This document shows positions 1 to 10,879 of a stretch of 64,000 nucleotides of DNA, in pieces. Location: positions 2,232,001 to 2,296,000 of the forward strand of contig OX596335.1 in the NCBI GenBank assembly GCA_951394405.1, read 5' to 3'. Under the pieces are notes generated by a model that did not search any database, was not told where the DNA came from, and worked only from the letters and a program-made list of their open reading frames with translations. Made by a program: the position numbers and the translations under genes. Source of the stretch: Coprinellus micaceus. Taxonomy: Eukaryota > Basidiomycota > Agaricomycetes > Agaricales > Psathyrellaceae. How positions within the stretch are numbered: position 1 is the first letter of the stretch; each line of letters opens with the position of its first letter.

Positions 1-23
1 GCCCCCGCAGCACCTCTCCAGCA

Positions 24-1085
24 ATGTCTGACTTCTCCTCGTTCCAACCCTCCCCTGAGGCGTTTCAACACTTCGATTATTCCAAAGCGAACCTCAACCT
101 CGAGTTTCTCTCGTTTCACTCTCCCAACGATCTCGTGGCCCCTCCCCCGGACCTTTTCGAGTTCGACGTAGATAGCGGCCTCGAGGGTTTCGAGGAGCAG
201 CTGCAGCTTTTCGACACCACTACCTTCAACATTCCGCGTGGGCCAGCCGGGCCTCTTTCCACCCTTACCACTTCGGGAGTCTCTGATTCCGCGTCCGACG
301 ATATCTTCAGCGACATCTCGTCCTTCTATAACCAGAACCCATCCCAACCCTCCTTCACCAACCAAAGCCCCAACTTCGATTTCAAACAAATCGAGATGGA
401 ATTCCAACGCGTTCGCGTCACGGGCTCGGATTACGGCGCTCCGCAGTCCCTCGGCCTTGATGACCACGCAGACTCGAGTGTCTTTGGTCAGATGCCGACG
501 CCTCCCCGCAGCCCCCCGGCCCCGCTGGGCGCAGCATCTGCCAAATTCCACAGTCGTGGCAGCTTCTCTGACTACGGTCCTCCTCGTCGCTCCTCGTCCG
601 ACATATTTAGCCAGTTAGGCTACAACGGTCTTGGAGGAAACACCGTCTCGCCTCTTCATCTCACGACCCAGCTGCCCCCGCTCTCATCCCCCAATATGAC
701 CGTAGAAGAAATCAAGGGAGACCCAAGGAAGAAATACAAGTGCCCCTCTTGCCCACGGTGTCTGTATCATTTATCTCTTCTTCATTGCCGCATCCACTGA
801 CCCACTCTTTCAGCCTTCGCTCGCGCGTACAATCTCAAGACGCACATGGGGACCCATGATCCTAACAGGTTGAAGCCCCACGTCTGCCCCCACCGCTCTT
901 GTGGTCGGTCCTTTAGCAGAAAGCACGATCTCGGTCGTCACCTTGTCAGTATTCATCGTGACGAAACCCTATCGGCTAAGAAGACCATCGGCGTCGGCGC
1001 GGGCACCAGATCCTGGTGTGACACCTGCGGCAAGGGTGTCGTGGGCGCTAACAAGGGTGGCTGCGCATGCCACGACGTCAAGTAG
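24..1085 (+). CDS. C2H2 zinc-finger transcription factor
   Basis: Two exons, 24-759 and 814-1085, give 335 aa; the 54 nt GT-AG intron falls inside the first zinc finger, and removing it completes that finger. Residues 1-235 are Ser/Pro/Asp/Phe-rich and look disordered, typical of an activation region. Finger 1 (about 239-261) has C-x2-C-x12-H-x3-H spacing; finger 2 (about 268-293) has C-x4-C-x12-H-x4-H and ends HLVSIH. A third cysteine cluster (CDTC...CACH) at the C-terminus does not make a normal finger. This resembles the two-finger Swi5/Ace2/Crz1-like fungal factors, but I cannot assign an orthologue. The start lies 24 nt from the window edge, just after a possible splice acceptor (ccag), so an upstream exon is possible. 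Confidence 0.82.
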
Positions 1086-2035
1086 TCGCTTCTTCCAGAC
1101 GACTGACCACTACCGCCTTTTCTGTACGTCGCCGATTATTCATCCTCTTCACTATCATCCTCATCGACTCCTCAGGCATTCGCTCGCAGAATCCCCCCTT
1201 CATATGACCCTCGCTGGTTTCTTCTATATGCTATGCCCCCGCCTTTGGATTTCTGTTGCTCGTCAACAGGATCTGCTATCGCGTCCGGCACATGCGATGT
1301 GTCACGTATCGTACCGCCTCGCTGTTTTACACCTGGCCCCGAGACGAACGTGATCTCGATATGATCCCCCCCCCCGCTCATATCCTTCCTTCTCCCGCCT
1401 TTGTCTGCTCGTTGTAGCCAATATGTCCGTCGTTTTCGTTGTCGTCTTCATTTAACTCGTGCTCGTGCCCTCCCTTGCTTAAATATTATCTACCTCCATT
1501 CATTGACTGTCCAGTATTTTAGTGGTCGGGTTGACCGAATCCCTTGTACTCAATTTGAATTGTAGTTCTATCAATCTACCCTTTATCCCAGTACCTGTGT
1601 GATTGTGAACTTCGCCCTGGGCGGTTGCGGTTATTAAAGAGGGACAGTCGCTGCTGTGGTATCCAACTTTGCACCCTGTGGTCTCCATCGATTTTTGTGG
1701 AGGTGGTGCTGTCCCCCGTCAGTCCCTCGGTTTGAGTCCCGCCGATGCCGGGTGTACCTAATGTCCGCTGCAATGCGTAAGTAATGCGCACATACTCCAA
1801 GGGCGCCCAGAAACCTCCTCGGGACTCCTGGCTCCGTTCATCATAGCACGGCAATTTCATCTCCAGGAACGCATTGGCATTGTCATGGGTCCATGTATGA
1901 GCCAAAGCTTGCCGCGGTGATGGGCTGTCCTTGCACGTCAAGGCTAATTCGGGAACAGGCTCGCGCCCGGCGCACCGCATCGTGGCCGATGCACGCGGCC
2001 CTCAATCATTGACCACCACGACCACGACCGCCGCC
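1086..2035. other. Intergenic, no gene recognised
   Basis: About 950 nt between the zinc-finger stop and the MED6 start. Pyrimidine-rich 3' UTR-like sequence to about 1500, then unremarkable. A minus-strand ORF at 1576-1980 has no recognisable domain or splice context. Nothing else supported. Confidence 0.5.
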
Positions 2036-3302
2036 ATGGACATCAACGACCTTCACCCTGCGGACGACTACACGAATCGGTTTTTCATTTGGCACGAATG
2101 GATACAGGTACGAGACCAATGCGGTAATTGAAGATGATGATGATATTGAAACCCAGGGCCGGATCGTTGGTCACAGGCAAACGGGGCCTTGACGGCGGAC
2201 AACGTGTTCGACTACTTTGCAAGCTCAATGTTCTATGACAAGCAGAGCAATAACCAGGTTCTGCGCATGCAGACGATGCATACAGGGATGCCGATTGAGA
2301 ACGAGGCCGAGGAGCTTCGGTGCGTTCACCATTCTGCATTCAGCTACATCCCACCGAACCATGTATTCCGTCGAATGGTAGTCGGTTCACTGGCGTAGAG
2401 TTTGCGGTCGTGCATTCCCAACCTCCAACATTCTTCATTATCCAGAAGCGGAATCGAATCTCACCACACGAAGGTATGTCAGGGTCATTCGATTGCTTGA
2501 TTCTCCAAACAGCGCGAAGGCTATCGCTGATTGCTGTTACCAAGTCAAACCACTCGCGACTTACTTCATTAACCACAACCGGATCTACCAGTCCCCAGAC
2601 TTGTACTCTTTGCTTTCGAATCGATTGGTGAGTGGGCTTCTCTCGCATATCCCTGTCGAGGAGTTTGAATACCTGTCATCATGGACGCGTAGTTGACATC
2701 GGTCTCGGCGCTTCAAACTTCACTTGACATTCTGCGCAAACATAGGCCAGACTATACTCCACGCCAAGGCTTCGTCTGGCCCATTCAAATGGGCGACACC
2801 AACACAGAAGAAGCTTCCAAGAAGAAAAGTGTAACGACCGAGGCAGAGGCCTCTACCTCCCGGCCACCCGACGAACCCCCGACCTCAACCTCTACTGACA
2901 CCACCTCCGCCACCCCCAAAGCCACCAAATTTTCAAGGGCAGCCACAGCCAAAGACTCTGCCTCGGGAAAACGCGTGAACACTGCGCTCCTACTCAACGC
3001 CATGCGCACGACAGCGATGAACTCGAAGATTCAAGCGCCTTCCTCTGCTGCACTGATAGCTGAGACTGCCAGCGTAACGGCTGAGACGCCATCGACCTCG
3101 CAGGTGAGATCGTCGACAACGCCAGCCCCCGGTGGGCAGGAGAGAGAGATTAAAGGGGCCCCCGGGGAGCCGGCGGCGAAAGCTGGGAAGAAGAAGAGGA
3201 AGAGTGAGTGTGTTTTGTCTTGTAAACATAATTATATATCTAATAGGGGGAAAGGATCGTCAGTGCATGTTCAGCTTTAGGACGGATACAGAACGAGTGT
3301 AA
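2036..3302 (+). CDS. MED6: Mediator complex subunit 6
   Basis: Six exons: 2036-2107, 2177-2319, 2382-2473, 2545-2627, 2693-3203 and 3247-3302 (318 aa). MED6 is a head-module subunit linking RNA polymerase II to activators in the nucleus. The family core is plain: an N-terminal W...W stretch, VFDYFASSMFYDKQSNN, then TGVEFAVVHSQPPTFFIIQK across the exon 2/3 junction, then RIYQSPDLYSLLSNRL and a C-terminal GFVWPI. These align in order with human MED6 (VLDYF, VGIEYILLHAQEP, IYQAPDL). The tail from about residue 160 is Ser/Thr/Ala-rich, ending in a basic cluster (KKKRKR). The last intron is only 43 nt; if retained, the protein would end at 3280 instead. Confidence 0.93.
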
Positions 3303-4460
3303 CTGGGTCAGGTTGAAGTATCATCTGGAACAGGGGCAGCATTACGGTCGTGTCCACTCGAAACCGGGCAGGTGCTACGGTGCAGCAAAAGCACGCGTTG
3401 AATCGTGTGAGGGGCACCTCGATCCCCCGTTTTCTCCCTTGGCCGTCCCCTGCTAGAGTTGAAGCCAGCTCTTAAGGGAGAGGATAATGGTCATTCCATG
3501 CCACTTTCTAGTAATGGGGGGTTTCGAGCCTAGTCCCCTGCTCCTTTACCCCCCTTTCCCCTTCGCTGGCGCGAATTCTTCTTCACCGCCGTCTTCACTC
3601 CAGGGTAGGGCCCTTTCAACCCTCTCAACCACACTTTCCGCCTCTCCATTAGTTCTCTGGGCAGTCTCTGGGCAGCCTCTCAGCTCCTCATGTTTCGAAC
3701 CCCGTTCCCGACTCGCTGATACGCCTTTCTACCACGTCGCGACATGAATCATTGCTGACGAATGAGATGCTCGCCCGCCTCTGCACAGGCGGTCACATGG
3801 AATAGCCGTGGCTTCCTTGCCTCTAAAGCACGCATCGAGGGGTTAAAGCGTGTCGAAGATTTGAGTACAAGTCTCCAGAACGCTTACTATCTAGAACGAG
3901 GGTTTGAACATTTGGACTAAGTTTGGAAAGGTTGCTTTGCCGTTCGCGTCAGTCTACCCACCCGAGTGGGCGTCTCTTCTCACTCCGCTGCTCCGACAAT
4001 GAGAATAAAACACGGCAATGCGAGGTGAGTATTATACTTGAGCGAGCACTACAGCACTCGACGACGGTACACACAGCCCTAGCGTGATAGGCCCCGCTAA
4101 ACTCTCCTTGTCAAACAAAGGGCGCGGGAGAGCAAGACACAATTCTAGCATACGTACAGATGGGGGAAGCGGGATGACCCCGAACCATCAGGTCAAATAA
4201 AAACGGATAGACAGGGTGCATTGAGCCGGGTGTACGTTTGAATGCTAGATAAATGCAGGAGGAAAATAAGCTCAAAATCGTCTCTGGAACGAAGTGGGTC
4301 GTGACTACTTTGCCGTATGCTCAGAATACAGAGGCGATGCAAATGATAGGCGTGGTGCAGGTAAAGCAGAGTTAAGGTCGCCAAAATAGTCAAAACCCTC
4401 AATTCGCTGAAAACCGGCACCAGTCAGAAAAGTGTTTCGAGCGTCACTCCAGGTTCAAAG
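3303..4460. other. Convergent intergenic, no gene recognised
   Basis: 1.16 kb between the 3' ends of MED6 (+) and the STE20 kinase (-). Short ORFs at 3487-3747 (+) and 4193-4420 (-) show no family features. Nothing I can support. Confidence 0.5.
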
Positions 4461-6826
4461 TCACTTACTATCAGACCTAACCTTCCCAATCGTGCCCTTG
4501 CTCGCATTTGAGAACAACTCCCCAAGCTTACTCTTCTCTGACGGCCCATCGCCCCCTTTCGACGACCTGAGGTTATTGGTCAGCTTTCTCCACAGGCCCG
4601 TCCGCTTGCCAGGGTCTTGTCGCTTGAGACTACCACCGCGCAAGTCAGATTCGCTTGCGGCGGAATGAACCTTGGTGAGAGCTGAGGGAGCGAACGCCGC
4701 CGCAAGCGCTGGGACGGTGCTGTGTGGGGGCAATCGCTTGCTTAGGTCGCGAGAGATAACCGTATCGTGGGGGCTGGGGAGGCTTTGGGAGAGCGGATGC
4801 CCAGAACCATTGGCAGAGGGGGGTGTTTCATCAGGAACGACGACAGGTTTCTTGCCTGTGATCGCTATAGGCGACGAAACGACGTACGACGACGGTGCAG
4901 TCAATATTCCACCATCTGGCAACTCGCTCGTTGATGATTCGCCCAAGGACTGCGTTTCTGAGGCCGTTGTCGAAGAGGCGTCGTTCGATTTCCTATCGTC
5001 CTCGTCCTCGTCCCCGACTTCTGCTTCGTCTTCGTCGTCCGTGCCATACTCGAATTCTGGATGTTCGACGGACCATTGAGAGTCGTGGAGACAGCCTGGT
5101 GTTTCATCCTTCCTTTTCCAGCGAACAGAGGGCCCGCCTTCCCCTTCCTCAGCAACGAGTCTCTCGAGCGTCGAATGCCTGAAGATACTTGTAACTGGGG
5201 AGTTCACCGTGGTTGCAAAGTCCCACGAATCAATCGAATTCGGCGAGGCAGGGTGGGGGAGAGCTCGGCGTTCCTGGCGCTGCACGAGCGGGGGAAGATC
5301 CTCTGATGGGGAAAACAACCACAGTATTATACAATCTGTAGTGCGAGACGGCAATAAAGAATAAAGAGCACCCACTAAGAATAGCGTTAACGAGATACGA
5401 TTTCTTCTTGGCAGTCCGGAAGAACGGCGTGTTCAGGAGCTGCTCAGCGGTGGGTCTAACAGAAAGGAGAGTGAAGGGAGGGAAGGAGGGGGGAGTCAAT
5501 CAGAAGCCCGTATCCGCCGTGAAACCCGACGGCGTCAACGTCAGACCATAGCCTGAGGTAGCGTACCTCTTGGATGGGTCCTTGACTAAGCAACTATCCA
5601 CCATCTCTTTGAATGCTCTCGAGTATTTAAACGCGCCCCCTTGTCGGTCCAGTGAGGGCGGCTCTTCTTGAAGTCTGTAGGGTGAGCCGTCATTAATAGG
5701 TTCCTGTGAGTTGGTGTGAAATGGGACGCACGTTCGCAGGAGCACCTTCTGGGGTGACTCTCGAAACCGTGGAGGGTGGCCTTGGCTCAGCTCAAGTGCC
5801 GTAATGCCAAAGCTCCAGATGTCTGCTGACACGTCGTATTGCTTGCCGGAGATGAGCTCCGGAGCCATCCAGCAGGGCTGTAGGAACAGTGTTTAACGTC
5901 GTAAGGGGAGAACAATGGCTTACGAAACGACCCACAGTTCCAACAAAAGATTTCCGCTTCCCAATAACTGGCCGTGGAGGGTCCGGTTTTGACGCTGTTG
6001 CAGTGGTATATACGCGCCCAGGTTGGGCGACGGCTGCCGCCGCTGTGACTTTAGAGTGTCTGCTAGTTGACGTCGAGGAGTGGTGGTGGGGGTCCTCCGA
6101 GAGATCAGCAGCGACGCCCAAGTCGCCTAGCAAGACAGTCCCATCGTCGTCGATGAGCATGTTAGCTGCCTTGATGTCTCGGTGAATGAATCCGTTGACA
6201 TGTAGGTAGCTAGAGGGCTCATGAGCGGTGATGTGGCAAGAGTGGATGAACGACGTACTTGAGACCCTTGAGCGCCTGGCGCAGAATACACTTAACCACC
6301 TCCTCTTCCATACCGCCTGGCCAGCCGTACCGCATAACGTCCGCTGCACTACCCTTGTTCATCAACCGCAGAGCAATGTAAAGTTTGTGCCCCTCCATCC
6401 AAGATCCGCGAACCCGGAGGACATTGGGGTGCTTAGATAACGACATGAGGGTAGTTTCTCTTTGCAACAGCGATAGAGAGCGCGGTGGAAGGGAGTCGAG
6501 GTCGAGGACTTTGAGAGCGCATGGTACCGCTCTCGCGTGTGGATCATCTACTGGCTTCCAGAGAGCTGTGTAGACGATCGACGAGGCTCCGAAACCTATG
6601 GGTTCGCCCATGGTATAGTCGTATGCCTGGTCACTGTAGCACGATAAGCACCCCTGCCCTTCCTCGACGCTAGCGGTTAAACGTACCTGTACAATTGCCA
6701 TTCATCCTTCACAGCGCCGATGAACCCCTGGGTGGGTTGTTGGGAGGGCATGAATGAGTTCGGTACTTCGTCCTGGCCACGTACGGCCCCAAGTGAAGAA
6801 GATGAAGCCAAACTTGAGTCGGGCAT
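4461..6826 (-). CDS. STE20-family protein kinase, SPAK/OSR1 (Fray)-like
   Basis: Seven exons from the 5' end: 6826-6687, 6633-6259, 6209-5936, 5877-5732, 5674-5567, 5455-5376 and 5302-4461 (654 aa). Kinase domain about residues 50-370: Gly loop IGFGASSIVY, Lys in CALKVLDLD, catalytic HRDIKAANML, APE as PCWMAPELISG, and the subdomain XI end PTAEQLLNTPFF, followed by KKKSYLVNAIL as in SPAK/OSR1. Using the donor at 5935 gives the canonical FVGT-PCWMAPE join. Odd points: the DFG triplet reads DLG, and about 45 residues rich in His/Ser/Thr/Ala are inserted in the activation loop. A 280 aa acidic, Ser-rich tail follows. The start is the first in-frame ATG found; the 3' end is uncertain because a perfect donor (gtaagtga) overlaps the last codons. 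Confidence 0.85.
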
Positions 6827-8112
6827 CTCTTTGTACGTTATCCAAGTTAAAAGGATATACACAATATGGGGCAAGTCTCGGGCCACGCAGTGGGCGGGTG
6901 CAGAGGTATTCGGGCCTGGTGTATGGGGCTATGTCCCTGATATTACTTGCCGCCCCGCAAATTCCGTGACGACGAGGGCACCAGACGCCCGTTGCCGCTC
7001 CAAGAGATATGAGACAATGCAGGGGAGAAGCAAGAAAGCGGGAGATAACGGAAGAGGGGTAGATAATGGAGGGCAAGGTGAGGGTAAGGCGAAAGAGGAT
7101 TTCGGATTTCAAGTGGTCAGTGTGCCACACCGTGACATTTGCCCTTTTCAGCCCTATGACGGAGTTCCCAATCAAGCCTCAAGGTCTCGATCTCATCGGC
7201 GCCAAGAAGCCATTGGGCTTGCACCCTTCTAAGCTTGGTAAGGGGAAGCGGAATTGCAAGACGCAGTCGCGTGTTTCCCCGGATAACTCGTCCATGCGAA
7301 TGCCTAGGATTGGGGGAAGGCCGAAGCATGGTCTCGTTCACCGGCGCTTGCCTTCCTCATTAAGCGCTCGTTGCGCGGCATCATATGAAAGCTTGGCACC
7401 TTGCAAGCTGAAGTCGACGAGCCTACTTGGCTCCTGGCGGGTAACACACAAGGTTTCATCAACCCATCCACTTGAAGTAAGTGTGAGCACAACCTACGGA
7501 ATGCGGCCCAAGCGACATATCCCCCAGACTGTGGCGAACGAGCGCCGGTATCGATACACAGAGTGAAGGGCAGCGCTGAAACGGCATTGCGACTCCAGAT
7601 TTGAAGGAATCCGCCGAGGCCGAGAGAACATCGATTGTTCCCATCTTGCATCCATGTCCAAATCGTAACGAGTCATCATGAAGGTACTACCAACAAACCA
7701 ATCACATTACAGGACAAAGCCAAAAAAAAAAAAAAAAAAAAACCCCCACAAACCAACACGTCTATAGGAACGCAGTATAGCTAGGAGCACGTTTTGTCTG
7801 AGGGAAGGTGGGGAACCTCAACCGTGTAATAAAGAGTAGGTATATACGTTACGAGGCGGGTACTAGAATGTCATGATTGTTGAAGCCTTCAGCAGAACTC
7901 GAACGATAAACGAAGGACGAGGAGGAGCTCAACATAGCATAACAGAACTCGAGCCTAGGGCGAAAGATCAACAGACGAGAGATTCCGGTATTGTAAAGGA
8001 GAGTGATTACCCATTAGCACTGTCTATTATATGAAGCTAATGTGTTGGCCAAGCCAAAGAACAAGACCAAGGTAGCAAGCAGCCGCACTTGGTTGCGAGA
8101 GTTGAGACCCGC
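6827..8112. other. Long intergenic region with an A21 tract
   Basis: 1.29 kb between the kinase start (both neighbours are on the minus strand) and the CBS/PB1 gene stop. It must hold the kinase promoter. A pure run of 21 A (7722-7742) is followed directly by CCCCC. A plus-strand ATG ORF of 166 codons (7066-7566) matches no family I know and has no splice context. Nothing else seen. Confidence 0.5.
7722..7742. repeat. A21 homopolymer
   Basis: An uninterrupted run of 21 adenines, bounded by C on the left and CCCCC on the right. Could be a poly(dA:dT) nucleosome-excluding element or the tail of an old retroposed insertion; no target-site duplication was seen. Confidence 0.9.
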
Positions 8113-10575
8113 TTAGTAGTGAGACGAAGAGGTCAACTTGGAGATGGTGAAGACACCAATGATAACAGCAGCAAGCACACCAATGCTAGCAGGTAGGAGC
8201 AGATCCTTGGGGATACCCATGATCTCCTCTGGGCCCTGGTGGTGGTGATGCACGGGCACGGGGGTAGCCGCCTCCTTGGGGGTAGGGAATTCAGCGGGGC
8301 TGATGACGGGGGTAGGCGCGGCGGCTTCCGCTTCCGCCTTTTCGACCTCCTTGATCTGCTCCTGAGCAGCGACGGCTGCTTCATGGGCCTTGGCCTCGCT
8401 CTTGCCCGCACCGGCCTCGGCCCAGCCTTTCCCGCCCTGAACGAATAGGACAACACGGTCAGACTTGCTTGCATGGGCAATCTTCACAGCGTCAGTGACG
8501 TCATCGTCGGAGGTCATCAAGACGGTGTCACCGTCGGCGTCGGTGTAGGCGAGGAGGAAGTCGTTGGAGTCGGGGTGCTCCTGGCCCTCATCCAACCCGA
8601 GGTCGGTAAAGAAGGGATCGATGGAGAGCTTTCCAGTGATAATCTCACGAAGATGCTCGATATCGTCGTGCCGAGACTGGAATCGATGCGTACGTCCGCT
8701 GGGCGTGCGGAACTTGAAGACATAGGTGCCATCGTCGACGGGAACGGGGGCAGCACCAGTAGGCATTTGAACACCTCTCTTCCTGGAGTAGGAAATGGAG
8801 GAGACGTTGTCATCGTCGACAACAGACGCGGAATCGTTAGGGTGGACTTCGGATCCGGGGGAGCGCATAGGTTGCAAGCCACTGGGGGACCCAATAGCAA
8901 ACTGGGAGCCTGTGCCAGCGAAGGAGCCTGAAACGACCGAGCCTTCCTCGTCGTGACCGATGGAGTCGAAGAAACGACCCCACATTGGGCCGCCCTGATC
9001 ATCACCGCCGGCAGCGTTGTCTGCAGCCATCGTGTTCATCTAGGTTGGCGTAAGATTAAGCGCGCGAGATAAACTGGGATATGATTGGCTCACCTGCTCA
9101 AGGGTAGCGTAAGTCAACTTGAGGACGTCAACGATCGCCACGAGCCGTCCATCTTCTTCGATAACGGGCAGGTTGAGGTAATGTCCATTGTGCATTTTCT
9201 TCAAAGCGTCGTGAACAGTCATCGTAGGTGGCGCGGTGTCGGGGTGGGGTGTCATAACACGGACAACACTGCAACGCCCAGCATCCAAGCCAGCAGCAAT
9301 GACACGAAGGACAACATCTTTACTAGTAAAGATACCAGCAATTCTGGGTTGCGCGCCAAGAGCTCCGGGAGCGGTGGGGCTTTCCATGATACACACAGCA
9401 GTGGTTCTCCTCTCCTTCATCAATCTGGCGGCTTCCTTGACGGTCGTCTTGGGCCCAACAGTTGCTGGCTGTGTGCGGGAGTCCATGACAGTGGTCAAGT
9501 CGGGGAGGGCGGTCTTCTCGCGAAGCTTCTCGACCCAGGCAAGCATGGCAGCGGCTTGAGGGTTGGTGGTCGCATTGCCGAGTTCGGACTGGACCCCAGC
9601 CATGGCGCTAAAGAGTTGCTCGGAGGCGGCAGAGCTTCGTTCGACTTTGCCCAGGGCTTCGTGGAAAACCTTGGTGATATCAAGGAGCCCGACAACGTTT
9701 CCGTCTTCGTTACACACGGGCTAGAGGAGGCACGAAGAGTTACTAACTATGGGTGTGTAGCGATCACCGTTACTCACCAAGTGGCGGAAATGACGCGAAA
9801 CCATGAGCTGGAGGGCCTCCGTGGCGCTAGTAGTGTCCCTTGTCACCATAGGGTTGCGAGTCATGATCTGGCTGACTGGAGTGGTGTGGGGGTCGAGTCC
9901 TTCAGAGGTAACCTGTCATGGGAGATACGTCGGTTGGCAACTTCTATTCAATACATAATTTAGGCATGCTCACCCGGTAAGCCAGATCCTTTGCGGTAAA
10001 GATCCCACTAAGACCCTCCTCATCGTCAACAACCAGGACACAGTCCGTTCGCTTGGCCGCGCAGAGCTGACTGGCTTCGGCAACGGTGATGCTCTCTGGA
10101 ACGGTCAAAGCTGGGCTAGGTTTCAAGGCAGCGACGGTTCCCTTGGCCGGGGCAGGCTTTCCAGCTCGTCGACTTCGGCTCGGGGCCGAGTGGTGTGTGG
10201 AAGAAATGGTGCGCTTGCGGGCAAGCTCGGATTCGATCTTCTTCCTAATGGCCTGCAAAGTGGTGCACCATTTGAGGGCGACGGGGAGGGGGGATAGGAG
10301 CGAAGAACACCTAGTCAATCAAAGCAACCCGGATCGCCAACAAGTACACGCACCTCGTCGCGCTTGTTTTGCTTCTTCCTCGGGTCAGAGGCATGGCTAA
10401 ATCCTGAAAGTGTGCTCATGTTGTTCGTGGACGTCGTCGTTGGTTGTCTCCTGGGACTGAGGGCGGGTAGAGGGCTGGCGGCGCGTTCGATGGGTGGAAA
10501 GGAAACGGGGGGGTTCGAGTAGGGCGTCGGTGATGCTCCGTGGCGTTGATTGGAAGGAACTGGGATCCTGGACAT
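8113..10575 (-). CDS. CBS- and PB1-domain protein with membrane tail (Mug70-like)
   Basis: Five exons: 10575-10354, 10252-9974, 9912-9778, 9720-9094 and 9039-8113 (729 aa), all introns in phase 0. The N-terminal 75 aa are Pro/Ser-rich. Two pairs of CBS repeats follow, each with a GIFTAKD/GIFTSKD core (DCVLVVDDEEGLSGIFTAKD; AGIFTSKDVVLRVIAAGL) and a TVHDALKKM helix. A PB1 domain lies at about residues 520-615 (KFRTPSGRTHRF...YTDADGDTVLMTSDDDV, with the acidic OPCA-type motif). A single hydrophobic segment near the C-terminus (LLPASIGVLAAVIIGVFTIS) suggests tail anchoring. The architecture matches fungal Mug70-type proteins; CBS pairs usually bind adenylates and PB1 mediates pairing. Specific function unknown. 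Confidence 0.88.
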
Positions 10576-10879
10576 GAAATGGGGGAGGGCTGGACGGTGA
10601 GCGCGGTGCAGGCGCTACGTTCAACGCCGTTCAATTCGCTGGCGGTCAGCGGTCGGAAAACCCGGTGAGCGTGTTTGGCCCTGTTTGTACTCCTGGGCGC
10701 ATAGTGGGCTCATCCGAGTCGGTGCTTGCATTTGTCTGACTCTCGTTTCACCCTCCACTCACCCTCTTTCCTCTACTATCATACAAGTGTAGGCCCACAC
10801 CGTAAGCAAGTCCAATACCATCTTCCAAGGGTCTCCTCACATTACTTTGCCCATAGTTCGTCCCGTTCCGAGTGACACG
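10576..10879. promoter_or_regulatory. Divergent promoter region, CBS/PB1 gene and F-box gene
   Basis: 304 bp between the two head-to-head start codons (10575 minus, 10880 plus). No clear TATA element; pyrimidine-rich blocks precede the F-box start. An in-frame TTG upstream of 10880 is unlikely to be the start. Confidence 0.45.

Noticed and set aside
1700..1770. tRNA-like T-arm (tttgagtcccgcc)
   Set aside because: Stem does not pair and no D-arm or anticodon arm is placed correctly.
1576..1980. 134-codon ATG ORF on the minus strand
   Set aside because: No domain, no splice context, and it lies in the 5' flank of MED6; could be chance in GC-rich DNA.
5878..5936. Four-residue insertion (VGRF) before PCWMAPE in the STE20-like kinase
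   Set aside because: An upstream donor (gtgggt) gives the canonical FVGTPCWMAPE join, so the insertion is intronic.
7066..7566. 166-codon ATG ORF on the plus strand
   Set aside because: Basic, Ser-rich translation without recognisable family; overlapping ORFs exist in all frames here.
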